Shown piece by piece: positions 1 through 8,855 of a stretch of DNA of 64,000 nucleotides. The stretch's first letter is position 1; each line of letters opens with the position of its first letter. The position numbers were made by a program, and so were the translations under genes. Source of the stretch: a virus; the IMG/VR virus record IMGVR_UViG_3300008450_000018, positions 17,632 through 81,631 of that record; one strand, written 5' to 3'. A model generated the notes under the pieces. The model was not told the origin of the DNA, searched no databases, and was given only the letters and a program-made list of their open reading frames with translations.

Positions 1-164
1 CCCAAGAAGCAAAAGTTTTTTTCCAGATATTTGTGTTGCTGTACAATTTCTTGTAATGCCGTAAACCATCGCTGAGCCATTTCATGCTCGTAGACATTGA
101 TAATATAGTCTAATGTTTTTGTTTTATCTAACGGATTTCGTAGTGTTATTATTACTTTATTCAA
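1..164 (-). CDS. Unknown protein, N-terminal part, runs off left edge (TTG start)
   Basis: An open frame on the minus strand begins with TTG at 164 and stays open to the window edge (54 codons). It reads NKVIITLRNPLDKTKTLDYI near the start and ends in KNFCFLG. The TTG lies in TTGAATAA, which overlaps the stop of the preceding radical SAM gene by 8 nt. The next junction upstream (1442-1449) has the matching ATGAATAA overlap, which supports the unusual start. The protein is the last visible member of the radical SAM operon. I do not recognise the family. The rest of the gene lies outside the window, so length and domains cannot be given. Confidence 0.7.
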   Translation of the reverse strand, partial: MNKVIITLRNPLDKTKTLDYIINVYEHEMAQRWFTALQEIVQQHKYLEKNFCFL

Positions 165-1449
165 TTGAATTCCACCATTTTAATACTTCAGGTTTTGTTG
201 AGAGTATATCACGCATAGTATAACTATCATTTCGAATTTGTTCAAGTCTTTCGATTCTTGCTTTTCCTTTACGCAAACCAATTTGATATTCGTTGGGCCA
301 TTGTTCCTTAAAGGTGGGTCTAGTTTTTAGTTGGACAAGTATATCCTTTAACGGATTATTACTAGTACCACTTATGATTTCGTCTGCCCAAGGATGTAAT
401 AATTCCCGGGGAAGAGATAAAGGTGACATAACTATGTCTGGACTAAAACTAAAAATTACTTTCGCGAGAATATCGACTTTTTCTTCTTCTGCAAGTCGCT
501 GGATATTAGCAATTTCGAACATGCCGGGCAAAGTGAGCGTAAAGTCAATTCGCATTTGACGTCTGTGACTAGCGATTTTAACTCCTTCACGGAAGTTTGC
601 AAGCCAAGAATTGTAGTCAAGGCCTGTTCTAATGTATTCTCCAATTTTTCCTGTGCCGTCGATACTTGCACAAATCTGCCAATCACGAAGCCCGCTGAGA
701 ATATCATTATAAAGATTGATACCTTTATAATTAATTCTTGATAAGTTTGTATTGTATCTAGCGTAAACATTTGGGCCGTCTCCTAATTCTATTATTCTCT
801 GCATGTATCTCCAATGTTGCTCATACATGAGAGGCTCGCCCCCTACCCAATATACTTCTTCGACTCGATGCTCTTCGACGGCTTGACTAAACTCTGCCTC
901 AATTTGTGTGTCTTGAAACTGTTCAATTTGTTTTTTGATTTCGGGCTGCATCCAATTATTTTTTGGATCCGCCCAATTGATCATGTTGTGTTGTCGTTGC
1001 TCACTTTCCCAAGCACTGCTTAACATGTCTCCACACATTCGACATTTAAAATTACAAAGATTACTAAATCTGTAATCCCAGCTCACAGGCTTCATATCTG
1101 TTGAGCCGTCGTGGCAAGTTTTTTCCATTGCTTCATTGTACTTATGACCAAACAATTGATTAAAATAGCTACGGTAAACATTGGTGTTTAGCAATTTGTC
1201 GTTGCATACTTCACACTCTGGCAGAGTTTCGCCGGCCATCATTCGACGCCGAACAGATTTCATATGTTCACTATTCCAATGTTCATCTAAATTAATTGGT
1301 ATATATTTTCCAGTACCAGACTTAGTATCTATGTACTGTTGAAAACTTTGTGCTGGTTCGCGACTTGCACAACACATTCTGCGTTCTGTTTGTGGACTCA
1401 GATATGTATGTGTCCACGGTGCAAGGCAAAGAGTAAGCGGTTTATTCAT
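157..1449 (-). CDS. Radical SAM protein with N-terminal twitch-like domain (paralogue 7)
   Basis: A 430-aa radical SAM enzyme of unknown substrate. The SAM-cluster motif CxxxCxxC is at C132, C136 and C139, followed by the SSxW signature shared by all paralogues here, then VGGEP (SAM-binding region) near residue 200, a YNTN strand and an SIDG strand. Ahead of the core is a cysteine-rich domain (C8 in a CxxPW motif, C26-C27, C79, C82) resembling a twitch/SPASM auxiliary Fe-S domain moved to the N-terminus. The C-terminus ends in a KPEVLKWW-type tail related to the FPE tail of its sisters. It overlaps genes on both sides by 8 nt, so translation is probably coupled. The family assignment is firm from motifs; the reaction is unknown. 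Confidence 0.93.
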   Translation of the reverse strand: MNKPLTLCLAPWTHTYLSPQTERRMCCASREPAQSFQQYIDTKSGTGKYIPINLDEHWNSEHMKSVRRRMMAGETLPECEVCNDKLLNTNVYRSYFNQLFGHKYNEAMEKTCHDGSTDMKPVSWDYRFSNLCNFKCRMCGDMLSSAWESEQRQHNMINWADPKNNWMQPEIKKQIEQFQDTQIEAEFSQAVEEHRVEEVYWVGGEPLMYEQHWRYMQRIIELGDGPNVYARYNTNLSRINYKGINLYNDILSGLRDWQICASIDGTGKIGEYIRTGLDYNSWLANFREGVKIASHRRQMRIDFTLTLPGMFEIANIQRLAEEEKVDILAKVIFSFSPDIVMSPLSLPRELLHPWADEIISGTSNNPLKDILVQLKTRPTFKEQWPNEYQIGLRKGKARIERLEQIRNDSYTMRDILSTKPEVLKWWNSIE

Positions 1450-2647
1450 AGCCCATGGCCTTTGCTATTTCGGGATGTGTATCCATAAAATTTTGTTTTC
1501 GATAAGCATCTGTGCGCTTCATATTGTTTAAAAATATTTGCCCGTCGCTGCCTGCACCGTTTTCGATAAATTTAATTACATTTTCAATTTCTTGGTGATG
1601 TTCCTCTGTGTTCCAAAAAGTTGTTTTAAGTTTATTCAAAACTAATTCTTTGGCTGCAGGAGTTAACTGTTGAATACTCATATGGTCTGGGCTGTGCAAC
1701 ATATTAAAATAAATGCTGTCAAAAGGTTTGGTGCTTGCCCAGGCCAGTAATTCATCTAAGTAATATACATTTTGAATATTAATAGTGAAACAAAGTTGAG
1801 TAGTAATGTTAGGCGTGTCAACGTCACGGGCAAAATGAACTCCGTCGATTATTTCGTTGGCCTTATCCCAATCTGCCCCGTATCGTTCATATTCAAATCT
1901 TTCACCGACATTGTCGATGCTAAATGCAATATCTACACGACCAAAATTATTCCATAAAGCTGATTTTTGTATGCCTAACCCGTCGATAGTTGCATTGGTA
2001 TTATAATGAATATCGATATGTTTACTATGGCCTGTTGCTACTGCATATCGTAGTAAATCCCAGTGTTCTTCGATTAACCAAGGCTCGCCCCCGGTAAATT
2101 CAAAATACTTAATATTGGGTAGTAACGATTTTAAATTCTCCCAAAAATTAGGACTCTCCTCTGGCCACTTACCTTGTTTAAGCCAAGTATATGCAACATG
2201 TTTTTTCTTATCATGTCCTTGCGGCAAATACTCTAATTCTTCTGCCGCCCACTTACTACTGCTCCAACTGCCGCATATCCTGCACTTTAAATTACAAATG
2301 TTGCCCAGCTTTAAATCAATGAACCATAATTGATCAGGAACATCGTTTTGCCAATCGACCAATGGGTATAACTCTTTGAGTCTAACTTGACTGTGAATAC
2401 GTTTACTAGTCCTGTTTGCGGCTTCCTCATCCCAGCATAATTTACAGGTATTTGGTTTTTCGCCGCGGCGGAATTGTCTACGTAAGTTTTGCATATACTC
2501 GCTAGTATATGCATCTTGTAATGTATGTCTTCTAAGATCAACACCAGTAATATCTTCTCTTGCAAGACAACAAGGTCTTGCAGTACCCATGGGGCTAGTC
2601 TCGATACTAATCCATGGCAACATACAAATACTATTAGGTAAAGTCAT
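1442..2647 (-). CDS. Radical SAM protein with N-terminal twitch-like domain (paralogue 6)
   Basis: A 401-aa paralogue of the neighbouring radical SAM genes. CxxxCxxC is at C118, C122 and C125, with SSxW following, TGGEPW as the GGEP motif, and YNTN and SIDN strands. The N-terminal auxiliary-cluster candidates are C8 (CMLPW), C26-C27, C68 and C71. The C-terminus carries a NFMDTHPE variant of the shared tail. The start ATG overlaps the upstream gene in ATGA, and the stop overlaps the downstream start in ATGAATAA. It belongs with the CC-type sisters (157-1449, 2644-3981, 8848-9906). The substrate is unknown. Confidence 0.93.
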   Translation of the reverse strand: MTLPNSICMLPWISIETSPMGTARPCCLAREDITGVDLRRHTLQDAYTSEYMQNLRRQFRRGEKPNTCKLCWDEEAANRTSKRIHSQVRLKELYPLVDWQNDVPDQLWFIDLKLGNICNLKCRICGSWSSSKWAAEELEYLPQGHDKKKHVAYTWLKQGKWPEESPNFWENLKSLLPNIKYFEFTGGEPWLIEEHWDLLRYAVATGHSKHIDIHYNTNATIDGLGIQKSALWNNFGRVDIAFSIDNVGERFEYERYGADWDKANEIIDGVHFARDVDTPNITTQLCFTINIQNVYYLDELLAWASTKPFDSIYFNMLHSPDHMSIQQLTPAAKELVLNKLKTTFWNTEEHHQEIENVIKFIENGAGSDGQIFLNNMKRTDAYRKQNFMDTHPEIAKAMGYE

Positions 2648-3981
2648 TTATTTTTTAACTCGCTTAATTCAGGAAATGTGTTCCAAAAGTTTTCTCCCCT
2701 GAGATTATCAATTAAATTAATTTCTTGTTTAAATTTACCCCAGTGCTGTGAGCCGTCGGTGGACATTAGGAAATTAATGGCACTCTTGAATCCAGTTGTT
2801 GCTCGTTTTAATGGATCTTGCGGTTCTAACCATTCAATATGTCTTTCGTATGCTGGTTTAATTACTCGCTCTTTAAATTCTTGCGGGAACAAATCAATCC
2901 TATACCATTCAGGACTTTGACAAATATTCACATTAAAATCTTTAGGCTTAATAAATCCCATATCAACCCATTCTTTATGAAAATCTAAAACGTGCAATAC
3001 ATTCATAGCACTAATAGTAGATGCAATATAAAAATCTACGTGCGGTACTTCTTCCAACATACGTTCACGATTGCGAACTGTTTGTTTCCAGTCTGTGCCT
3101 TTTCGCATTAGTTCTGCTCTGGCTCCGCTGGCATCTAAGCTGGCTCCTACTCCTACAGTTCTAAAATGTTTCCAGTATTCGAATACATGTTTATCTTTAA
3201 AAGCTAATTCACTAAAATTTGTATTGTATTGAATACAAACGTCTGTTCGTCCTGCTTCAATAAGTTTTTCTAATAGATAATAGTGTTCCTTCATAATCAA
3301 AGGTTCACCGCCTGCAAAATAAACTTGTTCCAAGTAGGGAATATGTTCTTCCATTTGTGCAATCATATAATCTTCGTCGCCAGCAGCATATTCAATTCTG
3401 GCCAAATCTTTGCCGTTTACGTCAGGCACTCTATTGAATAATTTGACATGATCATTATACCAATTACTGCTAAAAACCGGGCCGCACGTTCTGCAACGAA
3501 AATTACACAAATTGCTAAACCTAACGTCCCAGTATCTGATTTTAAATTCTGGGTGTGTTCCGTCTGGCAGTGTTTTATCTACGTCTGCAATATTATGTCC
3601 GTAACTACGATTAGCATCATAACGCATACTAAAGAATCCGTTTTCTTCTTGTTCATAACATTTGGTACATTGTTTAACTGGCTGATCTGCCATCATTAAA
3701 CGTCTGATCTCTTTGTACCCTTCTTGGTTCCAAACTTCTTGCATTGAATTCTTTTTTAAATTTCCAATTGGATGAAAGTATTCTGCAAAGCAACAAGGAT
3801 ACACTCTGCCGTCTGGGTAAGCATGTTGGTGAACCCATGGTAACATACAAAAAGATTTACTGTTCGTTAATCTGTTGATTTGAGTTTCTGTCAGCGTTGC
3901 AGGATCTGCAAATAATGGTTTCCTACTATTGTAATCGTAACCACGTTTATAAAATCTATCAGTTTTTTTATCTTCGCTCAT
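2644..3981 (-). CDS. Radical SAM protein with N-terminal twitch-like domain (paralogue 5)
   Basis: A 445-aa radical SAM protein. It has a roughly 40-residue N-terminal extension rich in charged residues before the CMLPW motif (C45). Other auxiliary cysteines are C63-C64 (in a G-x-V-Y-P-C-C context typical of twitch/SPASM strands), C105 and C108. The SAM motif is C159, C163 and C166, followed by SSxW, AGGEPLI, YNTN and an SLDASG strand. The tail is FWNTFPELSE. ATGA overlaps couple it to both neighbours. The clear order of twitch, core and FPE tail makes it a good reference member of the group. Its function beyond radical chemistry is not visible. Confidence 0.94.
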   Translation of the reverse strand: MSEDKKTDRFYKRGYDYNSRKPLFADPATLTETQINRLTNSKSFCMLPWVHQHAYPDGRVYPCCFAEYFHPIGNLKKNSMQEVWNQEGYKEIRRLMMADQPVKQCTKCYEQEENGFFSMRYDANRSYGHNIADVDKTLPDGTHPEFKIRYWDVRFSNLCNFRCRTCGPVFSSNWYNDHVKLFNRVPDVNGKDLARIEYAAGDEDYMIAQMEEHIPYLEQVYFAGGEPLIMKEHYYLLEKLIEAGRTDVCIQYNTNFSELAFKDKHVFEYWKHFRTVGVGASLDASGARAELMRKGTDWKQTVRNRERMLEEVPHVDFYIASTISAMNVLHVLDFHKEWVDMGFIKPKDFNVNICQSPEWYRIDLFPQEFKERVIKPAYERHIEWLEPQDPLKRATTGFKSAINFLMSTDGSQHWGKFKQEINLIDNLRGENFWNTFPELSELKNK

Positions 3982-5327
3982 AGTGTATTATACCAATCTG
4001 CCAGAGAAGGAAATGTTTTACAGAAGTCTTTACCTCTGCGCTGATCGTACTGTGTGTAAAATTGTTTGAAATCACTGCGTAATTTAGACAGCTCAAATGC
4101 ATCGCTGTGTGGAGTTTTTACAACATCCAAGTAATCTATTAATCTCTGTAAATGATTTATTTCATGCTCATGTAAATAGTTATGTCCTTTATGGCGAACA
4201 AGAAAATTAACCAATTGATCTTTGTATTTTGATTTAATATCATCAGGCAACACCAATGGACTCTGAAAACTAGGAAAACGTAAAATATTTAAAGTAAAAT
4301 TAGGATAGTCTCGGCCGAATTCTTTCTTTAAGTCTATTAGAGTATCTAAGAAATCAGGCAATGTATCCAGGCATAATGCATTAATTGTACACATAATATG
4401 AAGCCCGCGAAACTTTTTACTGTTAACAAGCTTCATAATATTTTCTAACCACAGAGTATAATTTAAACCATCTCGTATATATTCTGCTTGAATGTGATCA
4501 CTTTCGTTGCTAGTATATAAGTCTATTTCTAAACCATCCACGCTGTCAATTAATCTATCGATATCAACTTGATAACCTAAATTACTGTTAATAGCTAAAC
4601 GTGTTTGGCTTTTACCTTTATTAGTTTTAAACCAATCGATTAGTTTCCAAGTTTCTCCACTCATCAAAGGTTCTCCGCCCGTAATACGTAATTCCTTTAA
4701 TGTGCGATGTAAGTCTGATTCCCACCATTTATGAAATGCTTCAACATAGGGATTAACTTCGCCAAATTTATATAGTTGACTATGATCATGAGTATGAGTA
4801 AAATGATTCCTGCCGTCACTAACCAATCCTGTATAAGGCCCGTTACGTTTGATGTCATTGACCCATGTACTGCTAAAAGCAGGATTGCAATAACTACAAG
4901 CAAACTGACAAGTTCTGTCGAAAGCAATTTCAAGAGTTTGAAGATTGAAATCTTCTCTTGCTGGGGTTCTGTATGCATATGCCAAATCTTCATCATTGTA
5001 AATTACAGTTTTGTATACTCGATCGCTTATTGCATCTCGACCCATGTCTTCGATCTTCCAGCAGTACTCGCAACCTGACGGTCTTTCGCCCTTCTGCATC
5101 TGCTCTCGTTCCATTTTCTTTTTTTGAGTATTGTGCAATGCCCTAGGATTTCGTTCAACATCGTCAATGTCTACTTTGTGCGGCAAGGGATGGTGGCAAC
5201 TAGTAGTCATTCCGCTACCTAACCATATAGTAGCATTATACCATTTAGCTCCGCAAAAAGAATTTGATTTAATGTCGATTACTCTGCGTTTGTAATCTAA
5301 GTCTGTTTCATTGTTTATTCTTGGCAT
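3978..5327 (-). CDS. Radical SAM protein, CHH-type N-terminal domain (paralogue 4)
   Basis: A 449-aa radical SAM protein with C140, C144 and C147 in CxxxCxxC, then NPAFSSTW and TGGEPLM. It is the close sister of 7464-8855. Both have an N-terminal domain with FCGAKW/LCLAKW, then SCHHP or SCYHP instead of the CC pair of the other paralogues, then HNT...KK and CxYCW (C86, C89 here). The C-terminal tail is RRGKDFCKTFPSLADW. The ATG at 5327 lies 20 nt inside the preceding glycosyltransferase-like gene. The missing second cysteine suggests different ligation of the auxiliary cluster, possibly involving histidine; this is inference. Confidence 0.93.
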   Translation of the reverse strand: MPRINNETDLDYKRRVIDIKSNSFCGAKWYNATIWLGSGMTTSCHHPLPHKVDIDDVERNPRALHNTQKKKMEREQMQKGERPSGCEYCWKIEDMGRDAISDRVYKTVIYNDEDLAYAYRTPAREDFNLQTLEIAFDRTCQFACSYCNPAFSSTWVNDIKRNGPYTGLVSDGRNHFTHTHDHSQLYKFGEVNPYVEAFHKWWESDLHRTLKELRITGGEPLMSGETWKLIDWFKTNKGKSQTRLAINSNLGYQVDIDRLIDSVDGLEIDLYTSNESDHIQAEYIRDGLNYTLWLENIMKLVNSKKFRGLHIMCTINALCLDTLPDFLDTLIDLKKEFGRDYPNFTLNILRFPSFQSPLVLPDDIKSKYKDQLVNFLVRHKGHNYLHEHEINHLQRLIDYLDVVKTPHSDAFELSKLRSDFKQFYTQYDQRRGKDFCKTFPSLADWYNTL

Positions 5328-6348
5328 AGTTGTTAAATTTAGTTGTGAACTCGTCTATTAAATTTTTATCCTCACCCGGTGGTTGTGTGGATATCATTAC
5401 ATTCCTATTGTGTCTACAAATATCTTCGGCTTCATTTAAAAATTCTTCTAAATTAGAATTGCAAAGAAATTCTACCACATCCACTATTCGATCCAGTCGT
5501 TTATCGTTGTCGTCTATTAGATCAAACGATTCATCTATTAGATGACCAAACGTTTTAAATCCCTGATTGTGTAAATCTCTATAGAATCCATAGTTTGCCA
5601 CTGCTACAAATGGGTGCCCAATTTTAAGTGGCTTGTAAATTTTTTCTGTTCTAAAGCTATAAGGCAAATAAAAATTTGTTTCAGTGACAACACTGAAATA
5701 AGAATCTTCAAAAATATTTGCAAATATTTGTCCGTCGGGCCAGTCGTTTAATTTATATTTTCCGTTTATTACATTATCACTGTTGACTTGAAATTGGTAG
5801 TCTTTGGGCAAAAATTTATTGTCGTAGAGAGCAGACCATAAACTTCGGACTAACAAATCTTTTTTATTTAATTTTTCTATTAGTAATGAACGATGCGATC
5901 TTTCTATTCCATTTAAAAAATTAAACAAAAATGTCTTATTCCTTTTTAAAAAAATTCGATCAATTATCTTCGAATCTCTTTTTTCGAGCTCGGTTGTTGT
6001 ACGTCCTAAAATATACCTAAATATGTCTACGGTTACATGTGCTATACCCGGGGGCAAATCTCCCGACGACATTATAAACGGTAGACGCACAAAATCATTC
6101 CATCCTATTGCCTTTAATGTATCTAACACTGTATTGGTACCTTCGTGTAGCATACTTAGTATAAACAAATTTTTGCTGTCCAAGGAAATAATATTTTTTT
6201 TAATAATATCCCCCGTTAATAAAACAATACCATTGTTTGAAATTAAACTTTCTACGGTATCGTGCTCCATTATTTCAAAGTAATCGGGGTACCAATTAAA
6301 GAATTCTAAATCGTCGTTTTTTAACGAGTTAATTTTAATCTTTTGCAT
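5308..6348 (-). CDS. GT-B-like glycosyltransferase, probable
   Basis: A 346-aa protein without radical SAM cysteines, inserted between two radical SAM genes. The C-terminal third contains SVVTETNFY, then RTEKIYKPL, GHPFVAV, GFKTFG and IDESFD. This is the order of conserved blocks at the nucleotide-sugar-binding half of exostosin/GT10/GT47-type GT-B enzymes (V-x-E-T, T-E-K-x-x-K-P, H-P-F, G-F-x-T-F). The N-terminal half is divergent and I see no signal peptide. It overlaps the upstream gene by 14 nt and the downstream gene by 20 nt, so it belongs to the operon. Probable role: adding a sugar to a glycan or protein. The donor and acceptor are unknown. Confidence 0.75.
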   Translation of the reverse strand: MQKIKINSLKNDDLEFFNWYPDYFEIMEHDTVESLISNNGIVLLTGDIIKKNIISLDSKNLFILSMLHEGTNTVLDTLKAIGWNDFVRLPFIMSSGDLPPGIAHVTVDIFRYILGRTTTELEKRDSKIIDRIFLKRNKTFLFNFLNGIERSHRSLLIEKLNKKDLLVRSLWSALYDNKFLPKDYQFQVNSDNVINGKYKLNDWPDGQIFANIFEDSYFSVVTETNFYLPYSFRTEKIYKPLKIGHPFVAVANYGFYRDLHNQGFKTFGHLIDESFDLIDDNDKRLDRIVDVVEFLCNSNLEEFLNEAEDICRHNRNVMISTQPPGEDKNLIDEFTTKFNNYAKNKQ

Positions 6349-7480
6349 TTAAAAGATCCTTAACTTTGTCAGGAAGAGTAATGTTTTTTCTATCTTCCCA
6401 TTGTTTTAAAAAGTGTAAAAATTCTGAAAATAAAGTTTTATTAAATTTGGTTGAAGACAATATACTTAAAACAACATCAACATTCTTTATATTTTTATTA
6501 TCTAACAAAGTTAATAACACAGTTTCTGCTTGTTTTTTAATCTTATCCGGAGTTGCTTCAATGCTTTGAATTCTGGGATTTTGACCATATGACAATACCC
6601 AATGAAATTTATCTTTATATTTTTCTATTCTGGGCAGTATTACAGTAGATGAGAAGTTTTCAATATCGCAGAGAGTTAAATTAGTCATCAGACTTGATAT
6701 ATTAATTTTGATATTTTCTTCGCTGCGTTCTAATAGATAGTCCAAATTCTTCAAAAATAAATCATAATCAAGACCATATCTAACAAATTCTGATATTTCA
6801 TCACAAGAATCTAAACTGGCGTTTATTACAATGTATTTGAATTTATGTCTATTAGATAGTAGTTTATCTATTGCTTTTTTATCGACCATTAAATTTGAAG
6901 TTACATCTAAAATTCCTTTATGGTCTATCGTATCTAAGATATTAAAAAAATTTTTATTTATTAATGGTTCACCACCTATTATTCTCAAAGTTTCAAATTT
7001 CACAGTGTTTAACAATTCTAAATTTTCATCTATTAATTGCTTATTTTTAATATCTACACTGTAGACATGTCGATCTGTAAACAATTGATATTTTTGATTT
7101 TGTATATCTTTTTCCCATTGACTGCTAAACTTTGGATTACAATACATGCATTGCATATTGCAAGCATTGCCAACATTAATTTCAATTACCTTAGGCGATT
7201 TATTATTTTTATATTCATTAAATGTCGATATATCAAATTTTTTTAAGAATTGAATTCTGAGACTGGTGCCGTTTGTTTTTTCAGAATTCCAACAATAAGA
7301 ACAACTTGGATCTTTTACATTGTTTAATAAATTTTGTTTTTGATGATCAATGATTTCATTGTAATCGTTGACAAATTTTTCTGGCTTTGCTTTACAGCAA
7401 CCATATACATAGTTATAACTAGTATTGATGATTAGCTCATCCCATTTAGCCGGACAAAAAGTGTCAGGTAGTTGTTGCAT
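6335..7480 (-). CDS. Radical SAM protein with N-terminal twitch-like domain (paralogue 3)
   Basis: A 381-aa radical SAM protein, the most AT-rich and lysine/asparagine-rich of the set. The SAM motif is C107, C111 and C114, followed by NPKFSSQW. GGEP occurs as IGGEPLI, and the RYGLDY segment matches the R-x-G motif of the other copies. The N-terminal auxiliary cysteines are C9 (FCPAKW), C28-C29, C60 and C63. It combines the CPAKW feature of the CHH-type pair with a CC pair, so it looks intermediate. The C-terminal FPE tail is reduced to TLPDKVKDLL. It overlaps the upstream gene by 17 nt and the downstream gene by 14 nt. The substrate is unknown. Confidence 0.92.
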   Translation of the reverse strand: MQQLPDTFCPAKWDELIINTSYNYVYGCCKAKPEKFVNDYNEIIDHQKQNLLNNVKDPSCSYCWNSEKTNGTSLRIQFLKKFDISTFNEYKNNKSPKVIEINVGNACNMQCMYCNPKFSSQWEKDIQNQKYQLFTDRHVYSVDIKNKQLIDENLELLNTVKFETLRIIGGEPLINKNFFNILDTIDHKGILDVTSNLMVDKKAIDKLLSNRHKFKYIVINASLDSCDEISEFVRYGLDYDLFLKNLDYLLERSEENIKINISSLMTNLTLCDIENFSSTVILPRIEKYKDKFHWVLSYGQNPRIQSIEATPDKIKKQAETVLLTLLDNKNIKNVDVVLSILSSTKFNKTLFSEFLHFLKQWEDRKNITLPDKVKDLLNAKD

Positions 7481-8855
7481 AATATTTGCATTCCTTCCAA
7501 AAATCTACCATTTCTGGAAATGCCAAAATAAAGTTAGTTCCCCTGCGTCGATCATGTTCATTAAAAAACTTATAAAAATTTGCTTTTTGCATTTTAACAT
7601 AATCAGGATCCAACTTGCTACCTTCTCTCATCCAATCTATCACTCTTTGTAACCGCTGGACTTCATAGTCTTTGAATCCGTGAAATGGAGTTTCGGGCTG
7701 TTCCATTTTTGTAATCATAAAGCTCCACGATGTCTCTAGCTGATCGACATAGCTTTCAGGTAATAGTTGTAAACTTTGCCATTCTGGTTTACGTAGAATT
7801 GGAGTATCAAACCAGACACGCTGATATGTTTTGCTGTGTATTTGCCTAAGTCCCAGTATGCAACCTAATAGATTTTGAAGTCCCATTACATTTAAATTAT
7901 TCATAGTAATTATAAATGTTAGACTACTACGATTCGGAACTTCATATAAAAATCTGTTAACGTTATCCCAAAATCTTTCAAAATTTAATCCATGTCTGAT
8001 ATATTCAGCCTGCATAAAAGTAGCATCTATACTAACATACTGCATGAAATGCTCGATTTTTTTATTCTCATTGTCGCACAGTCTTTTTACATAATCCAGA
8101 TACTTGTCAAATAATGCAGGCTCAACACTGAAATTAGAAGTTACGTTTAAATGTAGCTTGGGACTAGGATTTTCTAATACGTAATCAAAAACACGATACG
8201 TATTTTTATCCATTAGTGGTTCTCCACCAGTCATCCTAAAATGTTCTAGTTCAGGATATAATTTTGGCCACCAAGACCAAAAGGCATCGACATAAGAATT
8301 ATCTTCTCTTGCAGGGATAACTTTTCTATCTCCCGTAAAATGACTGGGATCATTGTGCGGAGGATTAGTAGGAAAAGCTCCGCTACGTTCTACGTCACTG
8401 GCCCAACTGCTAGAGTATTGGGGACTACAATAACTACAAGCCAGATTGCAAGCATTATTAAAATTAACTTCTACATAGGAAGGAAGTACATCTTCATCCC
8501 CAGTAGAATTAGCTATTGTTTCAAAATCTTTTGCAGCCCATGGTTCCCCACTACGATAATGTCGATCGCTTAAATTGCCCAAATCTTCTTGTGTCCAACA
8601 ATAACTACATTCTTGTGGGCGCTCATTATGGAGCATAATCTTACGCTGCTCTTTTTTGTAAGGTGTATTATGTAATGCGCTGGGATTATTTTTTACTAGC
8701 GTTGAGTCAATTTTATGTAAAGGTGGATGATAACAACTGTTATTGAGACCCGTAGGCAAATGCAAGCTTACTTGTTTCCACTTTGCTAAACAAAGAGCAG
8801 GACCTAATTTAGATTTTGCTTCTTCAGCCGAGTTTAAAAAAACACTTTTAGACAT
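7464..8855 (-). CDS. Radical SAM protein, CYH-type N-terminal domain (paralogue 2)
   Basis: A 463-aa radical SAM protein, the longest of the series and sister to 3978-5327. C136, C140 and C143 form CxxxCxxC, followed by SPQYSSSW, then TGGEPLM. The N-terminal domain has C22 (LCLAKW), C41 in SCYHP, and C83/C86 in CSYCW. The tail is RRGTNFILAFPEMVDFW. The two sisters align over their whole length by eye, so this is a duplication within the phage lineage or its source. It overlaps the upstream gene by 8 nt and the downstream one by 17 nt. The reaction is not known. Confidence 0.93.
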   Translation of the reverse strand: MSKSVFLNSAEEAKSKLGPALCLAKWKQVSLHLPTGLNNSCYHPPLHKIDSTLVKNNPSALHNTPYKKEQRKIMLHNERPQECSYCWTQEDLGNLSDRHYRSGEPWAAKDFETIANSTGDEDVLPSYVEVNFNNACNLACSYCSPQYSSSWASDVERSGAFPTNPPHNDPSHFTGDRKVIPAREDNSYVDAFWSWWPKLYPELEHFRMTGGEPLMDKNTYRVFDYVLENPSPKLHLNVTSNFSVEPALFDKYLDYVKRLCDNENKKIEHFMQYVSIDATFMQAEYIRHGLNFERFWDNVNRFLYEVPNRSSLTFIITMNNLNVMGLQNLLGCILGLRQIHSKTYQRVWFDTPILRKPEWQSLQLLPESYVDQLETSWSFMITKMEQPETPFHGFKDYEVQRLQRVIDWMREGSKLDPDYVKMQKANFYKFFNEHDRRRGTNFILAFPEMVDFWKECKYYATTT

